A DNA stretch of 60,000 bases from Branchiostoma floridae. Lineage: Eukaryota > Chordata > Leptocardii > Amphioxiformes > Branchiostomatidae. Both the position numbers and the translations under genes were made by a program. The stretch spans positions 15,110,659 to 15,170,658 of the forward strand of contig NC_049994.1 of the NCBI RefSeq assembly GCF_000003815.2. Reading direction: 5' to 3'. This document shows, in pieces, positions 1-10,004 of the stretch (its first letter is position 1; the number at the start of each line of letters is the position of its first letter). A model generated the notes under the pieces. The model saw nothing but the letters and a program-made list of their open reading frames with translations, was not told the origin of the DNA and ran no database searches.

Positions 1-440
1 TGACATTGAAATGAAGAGTCACAAGTATTTTCTCTCCTTTAATTCAAATCTGAACAAAGTCGTCAGTGGATGTTGTGACCACATACATAACAAATGTCAC
101 ATCTAGCAGGAACGCAAACCATTTTCCTTCGTATATTATACATCAAACGAATATTGCCTACAACACATCAATTTATATACGGGAAAGGCTTGACGTGTGA
201 ATTGTATGCAAAACACGTGAAAAAAAACGAGTATTATGACAAACCATCGTGTAAAACTGCTTTTTCTCATATAGTCTTTGAAGTTGTTGTTAAAATATTT
301 CGCACACACACATAACATACACACAAAAATCAGTCTGTTTCTCTATTGTATTGTTGACCGCTCTGTCTATTTGCCACTGCTTCCATGCTGAGTTGTGGAG
401 AGGAGTAGAGGCCAGTGCTTCCGTTCTCCATCCCACTACC
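1..440 (-). other. Shared 3'-terminal exon, gene A (Gly + TAG, then 3'UTR)
   Basis: The minus strand has a pyrimidine-rich acceptor ending CTTCCTCAG at 442-441, then GG and TAG (438-436). The upstream WSC exon leaves in phase 1 with a G, so splicing here would give one Gly codon and a stop. The rest would be 3'UTR and runs off the window. Homologous exons start at 23223, 44608 and 58432, and all keep the acceptor plus GGTAG. An alternative ATG frame nine bases downstream is open in the 44.6 and 58.4 kb copies but stops early here and at 23.2 kb, so I do not treat it as the coding frame. No poly(A) signal can be placed in this copy. Confidence 0.5.
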
Positions 441-492
441 CTGAGGAAGAAGTAGATACTGAATCATTATTTTTGTCACACATTACCATACG

Positions 493-1500
493 ATCGTGTA
501 GCGCAATCTGTAAGATGTTAGGCCCAAACCCAGGAGGTCTCCGGTTCAAACCCCCTGATGTGTCACGATGGGAAAGGCACTTTCCACAACTTTCCTCACT
601 AACAAGCAGTGCAGTATGTGCCCAGATAAAGGCACAGGCTCCTTACAGGCTCTTAGCCAATCAGATTGCGCTCCGAGCCATGACGTCATTTTCCCGCGGA
701 CTTGCTTCTTTCGCCCAGACCTGGGCCCATGCCTGAGTATTTTGGAGAATTTGGGTCTCTACGCCTGCGTAGAGACCAGTTCAAAGGTTAAAATACGTCA
801 TATCCGCCTAATGAAGTTTCTAGAACAGCCGAAGACACATCAAAACCCGATCTGAGTGGCGCAAAATCTCGAGAAACTACACATTCCAGTCGAAATGGCT
901 GCCGAATCCTCAGGTAGGCGTGCTTCTTGTACATTTTCCCATGTTATTTGACTGGTCTAACTAGCTATATTCGAGGAATTTGTCGTAATTCACATGATGT
1001 TTTCCCGATTATTTTGACCGTCACGAGACGATTCCGCCATTTTGTTGGCGCTAGTTTTGCGATTCAAAGAATGTTTTCGTTTTAGAAATTCGTCAGTTCC
1101 GTGGTTGGGAGCAGCTTGTTGCATTGTTTTGTATAGACATTTGCATATTTTCGTGATGTTTTTGCGGAAGAAAAATGGTTTTATTTGACGTACGCGACGG
1201 TTTTGATTGAATATAATTTTATTTTTTAATACAATAGAGCCTCTGCTATGCTTCCACGTTGCTTGTTTTTATTGGTAACATTGTAAAAAAAATGTTATCG
1301 TTTTTGAACGAAGAGGAACCGCAAGTACATGTCATTGAGTACCTAGCTTCGGTCAGGGCAGTCCCTCGGATAGGACTTACACAGGGGTCTCGTGTTTGGG
1401 AGAGCCACCCTTCGAGCACGTTAAATAAATCGCCGCACTTATCGAAAAGAGTAAGGGTCCTTCCCAGTGTGAGTGGATCAAACCTTATAATCTAGTTTCC
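493..1500 (+). repeat. tRNA-derived SINE, split by an insertion
   Basis: The head at 493-560 has a tRNA-like A box (GTGTAGCGCAAT) and B box (GGTTCAAACC). Body sequence GGGAAAGGCACTTT and TTTCCTCACT follows. The body resumes at about 1336 (GAGTACCTAGCTTCGG) and continues through the TCGAAAAGAGTA motif to about 1500. The uninterrupted copy at 23296 shows that bases 603-1335 are extra. The body resembles the conserved core of invertebrate SINEs, but the family was not assigned. Confidence 0.7.
603..1335 (+). promoter_or_regulatory. Promoter-like insert inside the SINE
   Basis: On the plus strand this insert holds a CCAAT box (AGCCAATCAG, about 656), a perfect CRE (TGACGTCA, about 681), a palindrome GGTCTCTACG...CGTAGAGACC (about 753) and a YY1-like CCGCCATTTT (about 1035). 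An ATG in good context begins a short open stretch MAAESS at about 895, followed by a GTAGGC donor. This order looks like a housekeeping promoter with a first exon. No downstream exon was found on this strand in the window, so it may be a displaced gene fragment or chance. Confidence 0.3.
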
Positions 1501-1750
1501 GGGCTGGCATCTTAAAAAGGTGATAGTCACCCTCATATGCCAACCCTTCCACAAAAGTGGTAAAACTAAATGAATAAATATTCATGTAGATAGTATTACT
1601 TAAACGTGTAAACACGAGTTTCACGTTCATGAGGCCCATTTCGCCTACCGAAACGACGTTTTTCATGCTATAATTGAAGCATCGTAGACATACAGTATTT
1701 CAACAACGAAATCTTCACTTCCACCCGTACACCATTTACTGGAGTCTGAC

Positions 1751-2053
1751 CTGTAATCTTGTAGACTTGATTTGCCATACTTCCGCCTTCGCCGTCCGCT
1801 GCACAGGCTGTGGAAGGGCCGTACTTGTTGAAGGTATTGAGCCCACTAGCAGATCCAGCACACCAGCCGCCATCCTGTACAGCAAACACGGTAAAACCAC
1901 GAGAGCGTGCTACCTGGTAACACTTCTCTATGGGGTTTTGACGGTAAGCGTAGATGCCATCTAGGCGTGCATCTGTTCCCTCGAGGGTCGGAATGGCGCG
2001 ATCAAGTTCGTCCCTCCAGCAACCCAGGCTGATGTACTCACGGCTTTCGCTTC
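1751..2053 (-). CDS. WSC-like module exon 2 of gene A
   Basis: This exon of 303 bp (101 codons) lies between a TATACAG acceptor and a GTCAGA donor, and enters and leaves in phase 1. The translation opens SREYISLGCWRDELDRAIP and ends with the conserved ACAADGEGG and VYKITG. Residues GCW, IPTLEG, ARLDG, RQNPIEKCYQVA and FAVQDGGWC mark the WSC-like module common in amphioxus and cnidarian secreted or membrane proteins, which I infer binds carbohydrate. No stop lies inside. It is the last ectodomain module of gene A, followed by the terminal exon at 440. The name WSC is by resemblance of the Cys pattern. Confidence 0.85.
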
Positions 2054-2094
2054 CTGTATAGGAAAAATTAGTAGTTCAGTACTCACCTTCACTG

Positions 2095-2405
2095 GAAGGT
2101 TATGATTGTATACTATACCATTATATTCTCATATGCAGAGACATACAACAGCGCCAGCAAACCGCCTATTGTCTGTACTCTTCTATCTCAAGAGTATCAC
2201 CATCAGTTCCTGATCGCCCTGCTTATAGATATCCCTTTTGGAAACTGAAAGGCCTATTCTCTGATTGGCTGACAGCTGGTTTGTGGCGACGCCCACAGGA
2301 ACTGATGGTGACGGTTGAGATAGCAGAGTACAGACAAGAGGCGGTTTGCTGGCGCCGTTGGATGTCTCTGCGCAGGAGAATGGTACTATACATGCTATGG
2401 TCGTA
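2095..2405. mobile_element. MITE with about 110-bp terminal inverted repeats
   Basis: The left arm (about 2105-2215, with GCCAGCAAACCGCC and CACCATCAGTTCCTG) is matched in reverse by the right arm (about 2290-2405, with CAGGAACTGATGGTG and GGCGGTTTGCTGGC). The spacer is about 75 bp and no ORF is present. It lies in the intron between the two WSC exons. The stretch 2406-2879 shows nothing recognisable. Confidence 0.7.
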
Positions 2406-2879
2406 CTTTTTTGAGTGATAGCTGGCTCTTGAGGCAGAGAGTAAGTAATAGGGGTTTGGTCCCCAAGCGTTTTTTTTTAAACCAAAGGACCTGGTTGAGT
2501 TTCAGAATTTGAGAGAGAATAACTCAAGGAGGGGTCGACGAATAGATGTTGGTATGTAGATAGCTTACGTGATGCTTGACATCATTAGATGGTATTATTA
2601 TGGAAATCGCAATCTAATCTGCCTAATTAATGTGCAAATTTTATGAACCGGGACGTTCCATGATAGTACTATTCAAACATGTGACAGATGAACTGGGAAG
2701 GAGAAGAACATTAAGATAGATGGGAAATTATGCAAATGAAGACCTACTCGGCATAATCAACGACAAAATGCTCCATAATGGGAACTTCATAATTGATACC
2801 TCATTGAACATGCAGAAAATAACCTGAGATGAGCATAAACAGTTACATAATTTTGATAACGGAAACTTCACTTTCTGAC

Positions 2880-3173
2880 CTGTAATCTTGTAGACCTCGT
2901 TTCCATAAGAACCTCCTTCTCCGTCCGCTGCACAGGCTGTGGAAGGTCCGTACCTGTTGAAGGTGTTGAGCCCATCAGCAGACCCAGCACACCAACCGCC
3001 TGCCTGTACAGCAAACACGGGGAAACCACGAGAGATTGCTACCTGGTAACACTTCTCTATGGGGTTTTGACGAGTAGGGTAGCTGCCATCTAGACGTGAA
3101 TTTGTCCCCTCCAGAGTTGGAATGGCGCGGGTGTATGTGTCCCTCCAGCAACCCAGGCCAATGTACTTGCTCA
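2880..3173 (-). CDS. WSC-like module exon 1 of gene A
   Basis: This exon of 294 bp (98 codons) runs from a CACACAG acceptor to a GTCAGA donor, phase 1 in and out. It reads SKYIGLGCWRDTYTRAIP, then LEGTNSRLDG, RQNPIEKCYQVA, FAVQAGGWCAGSADG and VYKITG. It is the same module as the exons at 1751, 45817 and 59637. The phases join it to the F5/8C exon upstream (which ends in ACA-G) and the second WSC exon downstream. The intron 3174-3677 holds nothing recognisable. Confidence 0.87.
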
Positions 3174-3677
3174 CTGTGTGAGGAAGGAAGTATTTCGGTC
3201 ATTGCCGACTGGATTTTCTACTCTTGTTTTTTCATCAGTTAGGTTGTATTGGTGGTCTTGATGTAAAGACCGTGCATGTTATCATTTCATTTCCATCAAT
3301 GTGAATTTAAACAATTTTAAAACGAAGTGCGCTACAATCAAGTGGTCGTTCGTACTTCTAATGTCCTATGGGCAATTGAAACGTATGAATCAGAGAGGAA
3401 TTCAACGATACCGTGTGGACAAAAGATGGCGTTTTACGTCTGAATTACGATATCGCTAAAAAAACACATTCCTCATTCAAGCGTCTTGCGGACCCCAGAC
3501 GCCTAGCATTAAGCGCCTACTGTGTCTAGTTCAGGTTGACACAAAAAAGCGTCTGCTAATACATGTAATATATTTTGAATATATCGATTCAGCACGTTTA
3601 CAATCATGCCTCACTAATTTGTACGTCATCATTGTACTCTTTGCTGTCAGGATCATCGAAAGTTCCTATGTCCTTAC

Positions 3678-5397
3678 CTGTTTCAGCGAAGACCTCGACC
3701 TCGCAAATTTGCAGATTGTCGGACCGGCCCATCACCTGAATTAGATGACAACAACACATTAGTAATGACACAGTCACTGCAACGGCCAACATTAACTCTC
3801 TACACTCATACAGAGACCAAGAATGTGTGGGCTAGGTACTTTTATTCACTTAATGATCACCACGCAACAAGACCTGAAGGTCATTTCAAGGTGTGACCCG
3901 AAGGCCACTCCAAGGTTACGGGATGCATTGTATCTGTAACAGCATCTCTTTTACTGGGTTATAAACATCATGATTGAGACCAGTTCAATTGCCCACTAAG
4001 AGTGAGGACTAAATGCAGAAATGTTCGCGGTGGATTAATGTTCGCGGTTTTCGCGGTGCCCACTTCACCGCGTACTTAAATCCACCGCGAACATTTTTCT
4101 ATTATGGTATTAGACTACGGTGTTACCGCGAACTTAAAAACACCGCGAAAAATCTTTTTTTTTTCGCTACCGCGAAATTAAATCCCCGCGAACTTAAATG
4201 CATTTACAATAACTGACTCAATAGGCGAAGCAGGGGTTACGAATGCCGAGGCTGAGACTTCCCAGGGTGGTACTGAACTGGTGTCCAGAGGAAGAAAAAG
4301 GAGGGGCAAGCCATAACATGAAGGAGAACTGTGGAGCGAGACCATGCTGAGATGTGATGCACCTGGAGGGGGTGCAACAGACAGCTGTAGACAGAAAAGT
4401 GTGGAGAACAATGTCGACCCGCCTCAGCGAACGCTGATAAATAAAGTGAAGTGAAGTGAAGTGAAGGGAAGTATGTGGCGACGATGATGATGATATTTAC
4501 CTGAATAGACACATAACGGCCGGACATCGGCTGGTCACAGTACACCACAATGGTTGCTCCATTGGCTGGACGTGCCGTGTAAGTCCCCCCACACTGGTCA
4601 TTCTGGGCGAAGTTCTCGTTCGGGCCAACTCGCACCTGGAAGTTTCGCAGTCGCTCTCCTACAAATACAATCCATTGAGAAGTCAATGAATGTGGGACAT
4701 CCAATCCTTAGCTTTGTGTCTGTTTAACGTAAACGTAAAGGCTTTCTAGTGTTTTATTATTATTATTATCATTATCATTATTATTATCATTATTAAGAAT
4801 GTGGCGTAACGGTAGGATGTTTGTCTTTAAGTCCAGAGGTCCTGGATTTCAGTTCCCTTACATACTCTGGCGTTTTGCCCTAGGGACAGCCACTTAAGAT
4901 GAAAATCCTTACTTCACTCGGGTATTCAACCTAGCTTCGGTTGGGGACGTCCCTTGGATATCACGTTAAATTGAGGTACGTGTTTGACGACGTAAGCTAA
5001 ACTTTCCCCTAAACACGTAAAAGCAACCATAACCACTCCTATCGAAAAGAGTATGGGCCCTTCCCGGTGTGGGTGGATCAACTAAGTTACATTTAGTACA
5101 GATACGGTGTGTTGCGCCATAAGGTGGTTTTACGGTTAAACAAACTAACAAACAAACAAACAAACAAAAACTAACCACAGCAGTCGCCCCTGTTTAGAAC
5201 GCTGACACGGTTAACCGTGTAGTGACCCTCACCACCCAGGTCCACCTTCCACCACGGCTGATACACCCGGAGGGTATGAAGGCACTGGTTGTACCAGGAA
5301 ACGAACGTCCCTCTGAGGCCGTCCACAGCCTTTTCCGGTCCCCATTGTGAAGGATGAGTGCTTGCTGTTGCTGTCTTGCCCTGGGCGACGTTACTTT
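3678..5397 (-). CDS. F5/8 type C (fucolectin-type) domain, three exons
   Basis: The exons are 5397-5176 (222 bp), 4658-4501 (158 bp) and 3735-3678 (58 bp). Junction phases match, and the 146-codon module enters and leaves in phase 1. The order shows SNVAQGKTA, KAVDG, PWWKVDLGG, VLNRGDCCGERLRNFQVRVG, NDQCGG, GRYVSIQ and LQICEVEVFAET. These are the usual fucolectin/tachylectin/pentraxin (FTP) signatures: the KAVDG turn, the WW..DLG strand, the NRGDCCG loop and the final LCEVEV strand. The family binds fucose with Ca2+; binding here is inferred. Donor sites are GTTAGT, GTAAAT and GTAAGG. It lies between the SUEL exon and the WSC exons. Confidence 0.9.
4012..4211. mobile_element. TTCGCGG-rich palindromic MITE
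   Basis: The sequence is built of TTCGCGGT and its complement ACCGCGAA spaced by AT-rich words, and is largely self-complementary. It begins AAATGCAGAAATGTTCGCGG and ends CCCCGCGAACTTAAATGC. Related copies lie at 22148, 43688 and 57512. This copy sits in an intron of the F5/8C module. Confidence 0.75.
4797..5150 (+). repeat. tRNA-derived SINE, diverged copy
   Basis: A degraded A box (GTGGCGTAACGGTAGG) and B-box region (GGATTTCAGTTCCC) are followed by the body words ACCTAGCTTCGGTTGGGG and TATCGAAAAGAGTATGGG. It ends near GTGGATCAAC. It is the same family as the copies at 493 and 23296 and lies in the first intron of the F5/8C module. A (TTAT)n-like tract at 4751-4795 precedes it. Confidence 0.6.
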
Positions 5398-5519
5398 CTG
5401 CAAGAAAACACAGATGGGGAGTACATTTTAGGTAACGTAGTAGTGGACAAACTCAAGCCAATCGTAAGTACTTTTGCCACATCTTCGGAAATTTGTTCAG
5501 GGTTCATGCGTGTGCCCAC

Positions 5520-5801
5520 CTGTGATACAGCGGTATGACGCTTCCAAGTACTTCTGCACACCCCTGCAGGGGTCGCCGAAAACGGAGGCAGTGGCCCGCA
5601 CGGCGCACTGCTGTTCGCCCTGGCAGGCGCTCTGCACCACGGACAGGCTGCTGGCTGCCCGGCAGTTGGTGCGACAGGTGGAACATCGGCAGTCGTGGTT
5701 GGTCGACGTACGGCCGTAGTTGGCGCCCAAGATGAGGAGCGTCTTTCCCTCTCCACACGACAGCTGCAAGGTGCCACTCTCACCACAGGCGTAGGCTGTT
5801 T
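5520..5801 (-). CDS. SUEL-type (galactose/rhamnose-binding) lectin exon
   Basis: One exon of 282 bp (94 codons) spans TTGGTACAG acceptor to GTGGGC donor, phase 1 in and out. The reading starts TAYACGESGTLQLSCGEG and continues through LILGANYGRTS, CRAASSLSVVQSACQG, CAVRATASVFGDPCRG and ends YLEASYRC. The ANYGR motif, the DPC.G...YL..SYRC ending and the even Cys pattern are those of the sea-urchin-egg-lectin family, which binds L-rhamnose or D-galactose. The length matches a single complete domain. It precedes the F5/8C module in gene A. Confidence 0.92.
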
Positions 5802-5844
5802 CTGTACCAATGTTTTGGAATCAATGTTGTCAGTATAAGGAAGC

Positions 5845-6300
5845 GGTCACATAAGGTGCCCTCCCACCGCACTTGCGTCAAGCTTGCATCACTGCGGGGT
5901 TCGTTCACTGCGTCACTGTTGTGTTATTTTCTCCGATCTTTTATAATTTAGATATTGCGTAATACGTAAAAGTATGACTTAGAAGACGACAAAATACATC
6001 AAAAGAACAGAAATTTTGTTCTTTATTTCTGAAATTCCTTGAGTATCTTTCGAACCCCGCAGTGACGCAAGCTTGACACAAGTGCGGTGGGAGCGCACCT
6101 AGGCTATAGGTCATGCGATCGTTGTACGATTTTAATGCCATAGAATTTTCAAGCAGGCCGTGACAGAACCAACCACCGACATCCAAGAGAGCATTTTGTG
6201 TACCATGACAGTTGAAGTTTGAAGGAGAGGAACATTTTTGTCCTGCAAAATGCCCGAACATAGCCATCGTACGACGATCGCACGACCTATGTGACCATGC
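5845..6300. mobile_element. MITE with inverted arms
   Basis: The left arm 5857-5911 (CCACCGCACTTGCGTC, CACTGCGGGGTTCG) is repeated inverted at 6049-6101 (CGAACCCCGCAGTGACGC, AAGTGCGGTGGGAGCG). Outer ends read GGTCACATAAGG and CCTATGTGACCATGCC. There is no coding capacity. It sits between the SUEL and hevein-like exons. Confidence 0.55.
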
Positions 6301-6504
6301 CCTAACGTCTCAACGCATGGTTGCGCAAGGTGTATAAGGCATAATTTCCGTATCAAAATATCGTATCTAAAACGTACCTTAAAATAGCAAAAATAGGTCA
6401 ACGATATACGTATTTTCCGGTTAAAAAGATATCGCTGTACGTATATGACATCGTCTCGGAATAAAAATATTGCCATACTCCATTGTACGCAGCAAAATTC
6501 ACTT

Positions 6505-7404
6505 TGCAAAGATATCGTTGTAAGGCGTACCTTGAATCATCATTATCAGGTATACGATATCGCAATTCAGACGATTTTTTTCATACGGTAGATATCGTTC
6601 TGGCATGTACATTCAATGTCTTCATCTTTTCTGATAACAAAGCGATCTTTTGTATGTTCCAGTGATGTACCTTTGTTTCTGTAGTCGACACAGTCCGAAC
6701 AGTAACAGTGGGCCGCAGTGTTGCCGCACCAGTTTCCCGGGGAGCAGCATGGGTAAAACCTGTCAGGGTCGCATTCAGCAGGGTTACCGTCTGCAGCAGG
6801 GTAGCCCTGCCCGCAACGCAGGTCATCACGCCACTTCTTAGGAGCTATCAGTGAAAAATGCAGTAAGTAACGATTAGTCATATATGAACACGCAATAGAC
6901 AACCATGGCTAGAGACCCTTTGCTGCTGACTCCTTTTAATTTTGCTTTTGTTCTCAGTTTAGTTCATTCTTTGTTCATCGTTCTCCACAGATAATGATTT
7001 ATTTGTACCCTGACATATGTCAAGGGGTTGTGAAATTTGGTAACTTAGTCAAGAAACTTATATTTTAGGCAGTTTGTGTATCCCTATTGCAATACTGTGC
7101 ACGTTTGTAGGCTTGTTTATGGTACGCATCTTAATGCGATATTTTGACACGAAAATTGTAAAGATGACGTTAGCAATCGTCCATTAGGCCAACTTTTGTC
7201 CTTCCGTTTTTTTTTTCGAGGTATAATAATATTGAAGCATCGTAGATGCATTTACGTTTTGTTTCTATTATTCAAGGTACCTTTTTCATACGAAATTTTG
7301 ACACGGAAATGATGCCATACGATACCGTGTTAAAAATCGTCTGAATTGCGATATCGTATACCTGATGACGATAATTTAAGGTACGCCTTACAACGATATC
7401 TTAA
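6505..7404. repeat. About 70-bp inverted repeats enclosing the hevein-like exon
   Basis: Arm 1 (about 6511-6583) begins GATATCGTTGTAAGGCGTAC and includes GGTATACGATATCGCAATTC. Arm 2 (about 7335-7403) is its reverse complement with a few mismatches. Related words (TTTTGACACGGAAATGATG, GGTACCTTTTTCATACG) occur at 7260-7330, 12360-12520, 24237-24650 and 30900-31150. So the arms belong to a dispersed palindromic DNA element. The exon at 6671-6844 lies between them. Confidence 0.6.
6671..6844 (-). CDS. Hevein-like Cys-rich exon, gene A
   Basis: This exon of 174 bp (58 codons) runs from a CTGATAG acceptor to a GTACAT donor, phase 1 in and out. It reads PKKWRDDLRCGQGYPA, NPAECDP and then CCSPGNWCGNTAAHCYC, ending CVDYRNK. 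The CCS...WCGN....C core is like the chitin-binding hevein fold, and the WR.D.RCG..YPA start is a version seen repeatedly in amphioxus proteins. Chitin or GlcNAc binding is inferred. A near-identical exon is at 31567-31740, within a larger duplicated segment. Confidence 0.82.
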
Positions 7405-8157
7405 GCCCCGGGCACAAAGCGCGTACGATTTCTTGCGATGACATATTCCGCTGTTGAATACCTTCCTATGATATCTTTAACTGTAAAAATAAATTTAAAA
7501 AGACCATGACAACAAGAGTATTACAAGCAAAAGTTCAAATCAAGCGTGAGTACTGGTATGGTTATCTCGGCCTGCTTGTCGGCTCTACGTGTCAGGCTCT
7601 TTCGAAGATCGTATCATGATATGCTATCAACAAAATGATGCCATCATACAAAAATCATTATATCATATATATTTCCGACTCATAGGGCCTGCCTTTATGT
7701 TCGAGTTGTCCCCATGGTTATTACGATTATGGCAAACTGACCCAAGGCCGACGAGAGCTGAGATTTGATCTAATTATAAACTCACGTGCACGAAGCGATC
7801 AAACAATTGCCTGCATCACCTGTGCGGGGCGCGCTATTCTCTGGTTGCGACTGTGGCAGTTGCGACTGATATATTTCCCCTTTTCGTCAATATCGACAAT
7901 ATCAGGGAAAACTGAAACCATCACAACATGCCAAAAATTCATAAATCTATAACCTCATCAGTAGACAAAAATTGCCGTAATAAAGTCTGCTATGGGGGCA
8001 AATAAAATCTTACGACGATAGCGAAATTTTGAACATGTTCAAAATCCATTTCAGCTCTATTTTTCGTCATAGGACGCTCCCCGATTTACTGTGATTGACG
8101 CAGGTACGCTCTTATGACCTCATCGTACGATGCACGACGCGCTTTGTGACCACGGCT
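7404..8157. mobile_element. PIF/Harbinger-like nonautonomous element, family 2
   Basis: The ends are AGCCCCGGGCACAAAGC (left) and GCTTTGTGACCACGGCT (right), inverted relative to each other. They are flanked by TTA at 7401-7403 and 8158-8160. A 3-bp TWA duplication is the habit of PIF/Harbinger elements. No transposase is seen. A copy lies at 32333-33085, and one more end of the family (GCGCTTTGTGACCGGGGCT) at 9778-9796 is followed by TTA. Confidence 0.6.
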
Positions 8158-8160
8158 TTA

Positions 8161-9685
8161 AGGTGGGGTCACACCTGCGTATATTTTCAAGTGCGCATGA
8201 TTTCCGCATGAAATTATGTCAATACGCGGTCGAACGCCCAACATTTGGAATTTTTCTGGAATAAATCAAATTGTGCGTCGAGCCCATCTGGCGTTTGAAT
8301 TACGACTTCAGCGTTTCCATTTCGCATGAGGTGCGTATGATTGCATCTGAAATGCGCAACAGAATTTTCGGTATTGCGAATAGATGCGTATAGGGTACGT
8401 ATGTTGGGCGTATTCCGGACGCACACAACGTCTACAGACCGCATGCCTGACGCACCTGGTGCTAACTGCATTCCAAACGCATGTCAGGTGTGTCAGAGAA
8501 ACACTTTCTGTTACATATACTTTTGTTTGCGAGCATTGCCAATAGAGTATTTTTGTTAGAGGAACACTTTGTACTATGTATACGTTTGTTTACAGGTAGT
8601 GCAAGTAGAACATTGATAAGTAGACAGTGAAGCGTTTTTTATTCATTTGCGAAGCAGTGAAGCAGTGACACAACTTTTACAGTAATGTGGGCCATCATTT
8701 ACCTTAAAAGATATATGCACTGTTAAGATTGTGTTTGTTTTCACTGTATCATCTTAGTACTTCAACTACAGACTGTACTATAAGAATCACACTCATACAC
8801 ACCACAAAACGTATTCAAGATCTTTATCAAACACGTAAATTAAACAATTATGAAACCTTACGCCCTCTTTCAAAGTTGTAATATGGCTCTATATTGCACC
8901 TTTACATCATGTGGTTCTACACACAAAAAAGTACTATTATCAGCAAATAAAGTCAAATATCTGTTACACAAAATGACACGTGTACATGTGTTACACAAAT
9001 TGACCCAGTGCTTAAGCAGGTTCCTTTACATCTTCCGGATCCCTTCCCTGGAGGCTCTGTTGGGACCAGTTACATTCATGGTGTCCTGCAAGTTGTGACC
9101 ATCTCTGCATGCCCCCGGTACAAATTCGTCGGTCCTGGCCTGGATCTGCCATCTTGAGATGATTTTTTTGTCTGGACTCAGATGCACCTTCGTATTTATT
9201 CCAAATCTGGATTGTGCGTCGATCACGCTATCAGTACGCGTAGTATGCGCAAACCGATCGCAGAACGCACGGTACTAAATCGTGATCTATGTGTGCATTC
9301 GTTATACGGTCGCTCATGGTGCGTTGTGTCTGCGCCGTAAGTACGCTATGTACTCGCAATACCGCGATATCCGCGTATAAAGCGCAAACATGTAGCGTCT
9401 TCATAGCGCAATCGACCGACGTGGGACCACTGTATTGCGCATCCATAACGTTTTGGCCACCAAACTGCGTACGAATGATAGTTTTGTGCATGTCCAAAAC
9501 TATCAGCCGAACTGGGCGTATATTTTTGTTTGCCTGCGCACGTGAAACTTTCTAAAAACGATTCAGATGCGTTTGAGGTGCGACTTGTGCGTGCGGCCAC
9601 GTATTGAAGAAATTAGTCAAAATGTCGAAAAATGTCAAAACGGAACTCATGCGGCTTAAAAATATACGCAGGTGTGACCCCACCT
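8161..9685. mobile_element. PIF/Harbinger-like nonautonomous element, family 1
   Basis: Terminal repeats AGGTGGGGTCACACCTGCG and its complement enclose 1525 bp. TTA stands on both sides (8158-8160 and 9686-9688). Short open frames inside have no recognisable domain. Copies lie at 33089-35097 and 35101-36452. The interior is rich in GCGTATG-like CpG words. Confidence 0.65.
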
Positions 9686-9881
9686 TTATATATTTAAACC
9701 ATTGCTTCCGATTCTCCCCCGACTTACGACGCACTGCGCTCATACCGCGCATCGGAAGGAATCGCGAGGAATCGTACGCGCTTTGTGACCGGGGCTTTAG
9801 CAAAGTGAAATTTGGTGCGTATAATGGAGTATAGCGATTTTCTTTATTCCGAGACGATGTCGTATACGTACAGCGATATCG

Positions 9882-9981
9882 NNNNNNNNNNNNNNNNNNN
9901 NNNNNNNNNNNNNNNNNNNNNNNNNNNNNNNNNNNNNNNNNNNNNNNNNNNNNNNNNNNNNNNNNNNNNNNNNNNNNNNNN
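9882..9981. other. Assembly gap (100 N)
   Basis: There are exactly 100 N bases. The left edge is TE sequence related, inverted, to 6430-6515. The right edge is a poly-G run and the 3' part of a LINE. Confidence 0.99.
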
Positions 9982-10004
9982 TGGGGGGGGGGGGGGCTTG
10001 CGGA

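Noticed and set aside
51-1500. tRNA gene suggested by A and B boxes near 493-560
   Set aside because: No cloverleaf closes, and the boxes belong to a SINE head repeated at several places.
8214-8471. 85-codon frame, repeated at 33086 and 35178
   Set aside because: Lies wholly inside PIF-like nonautonomous elements, has no transposase motif, and is not kept intact in the copy at 33086.
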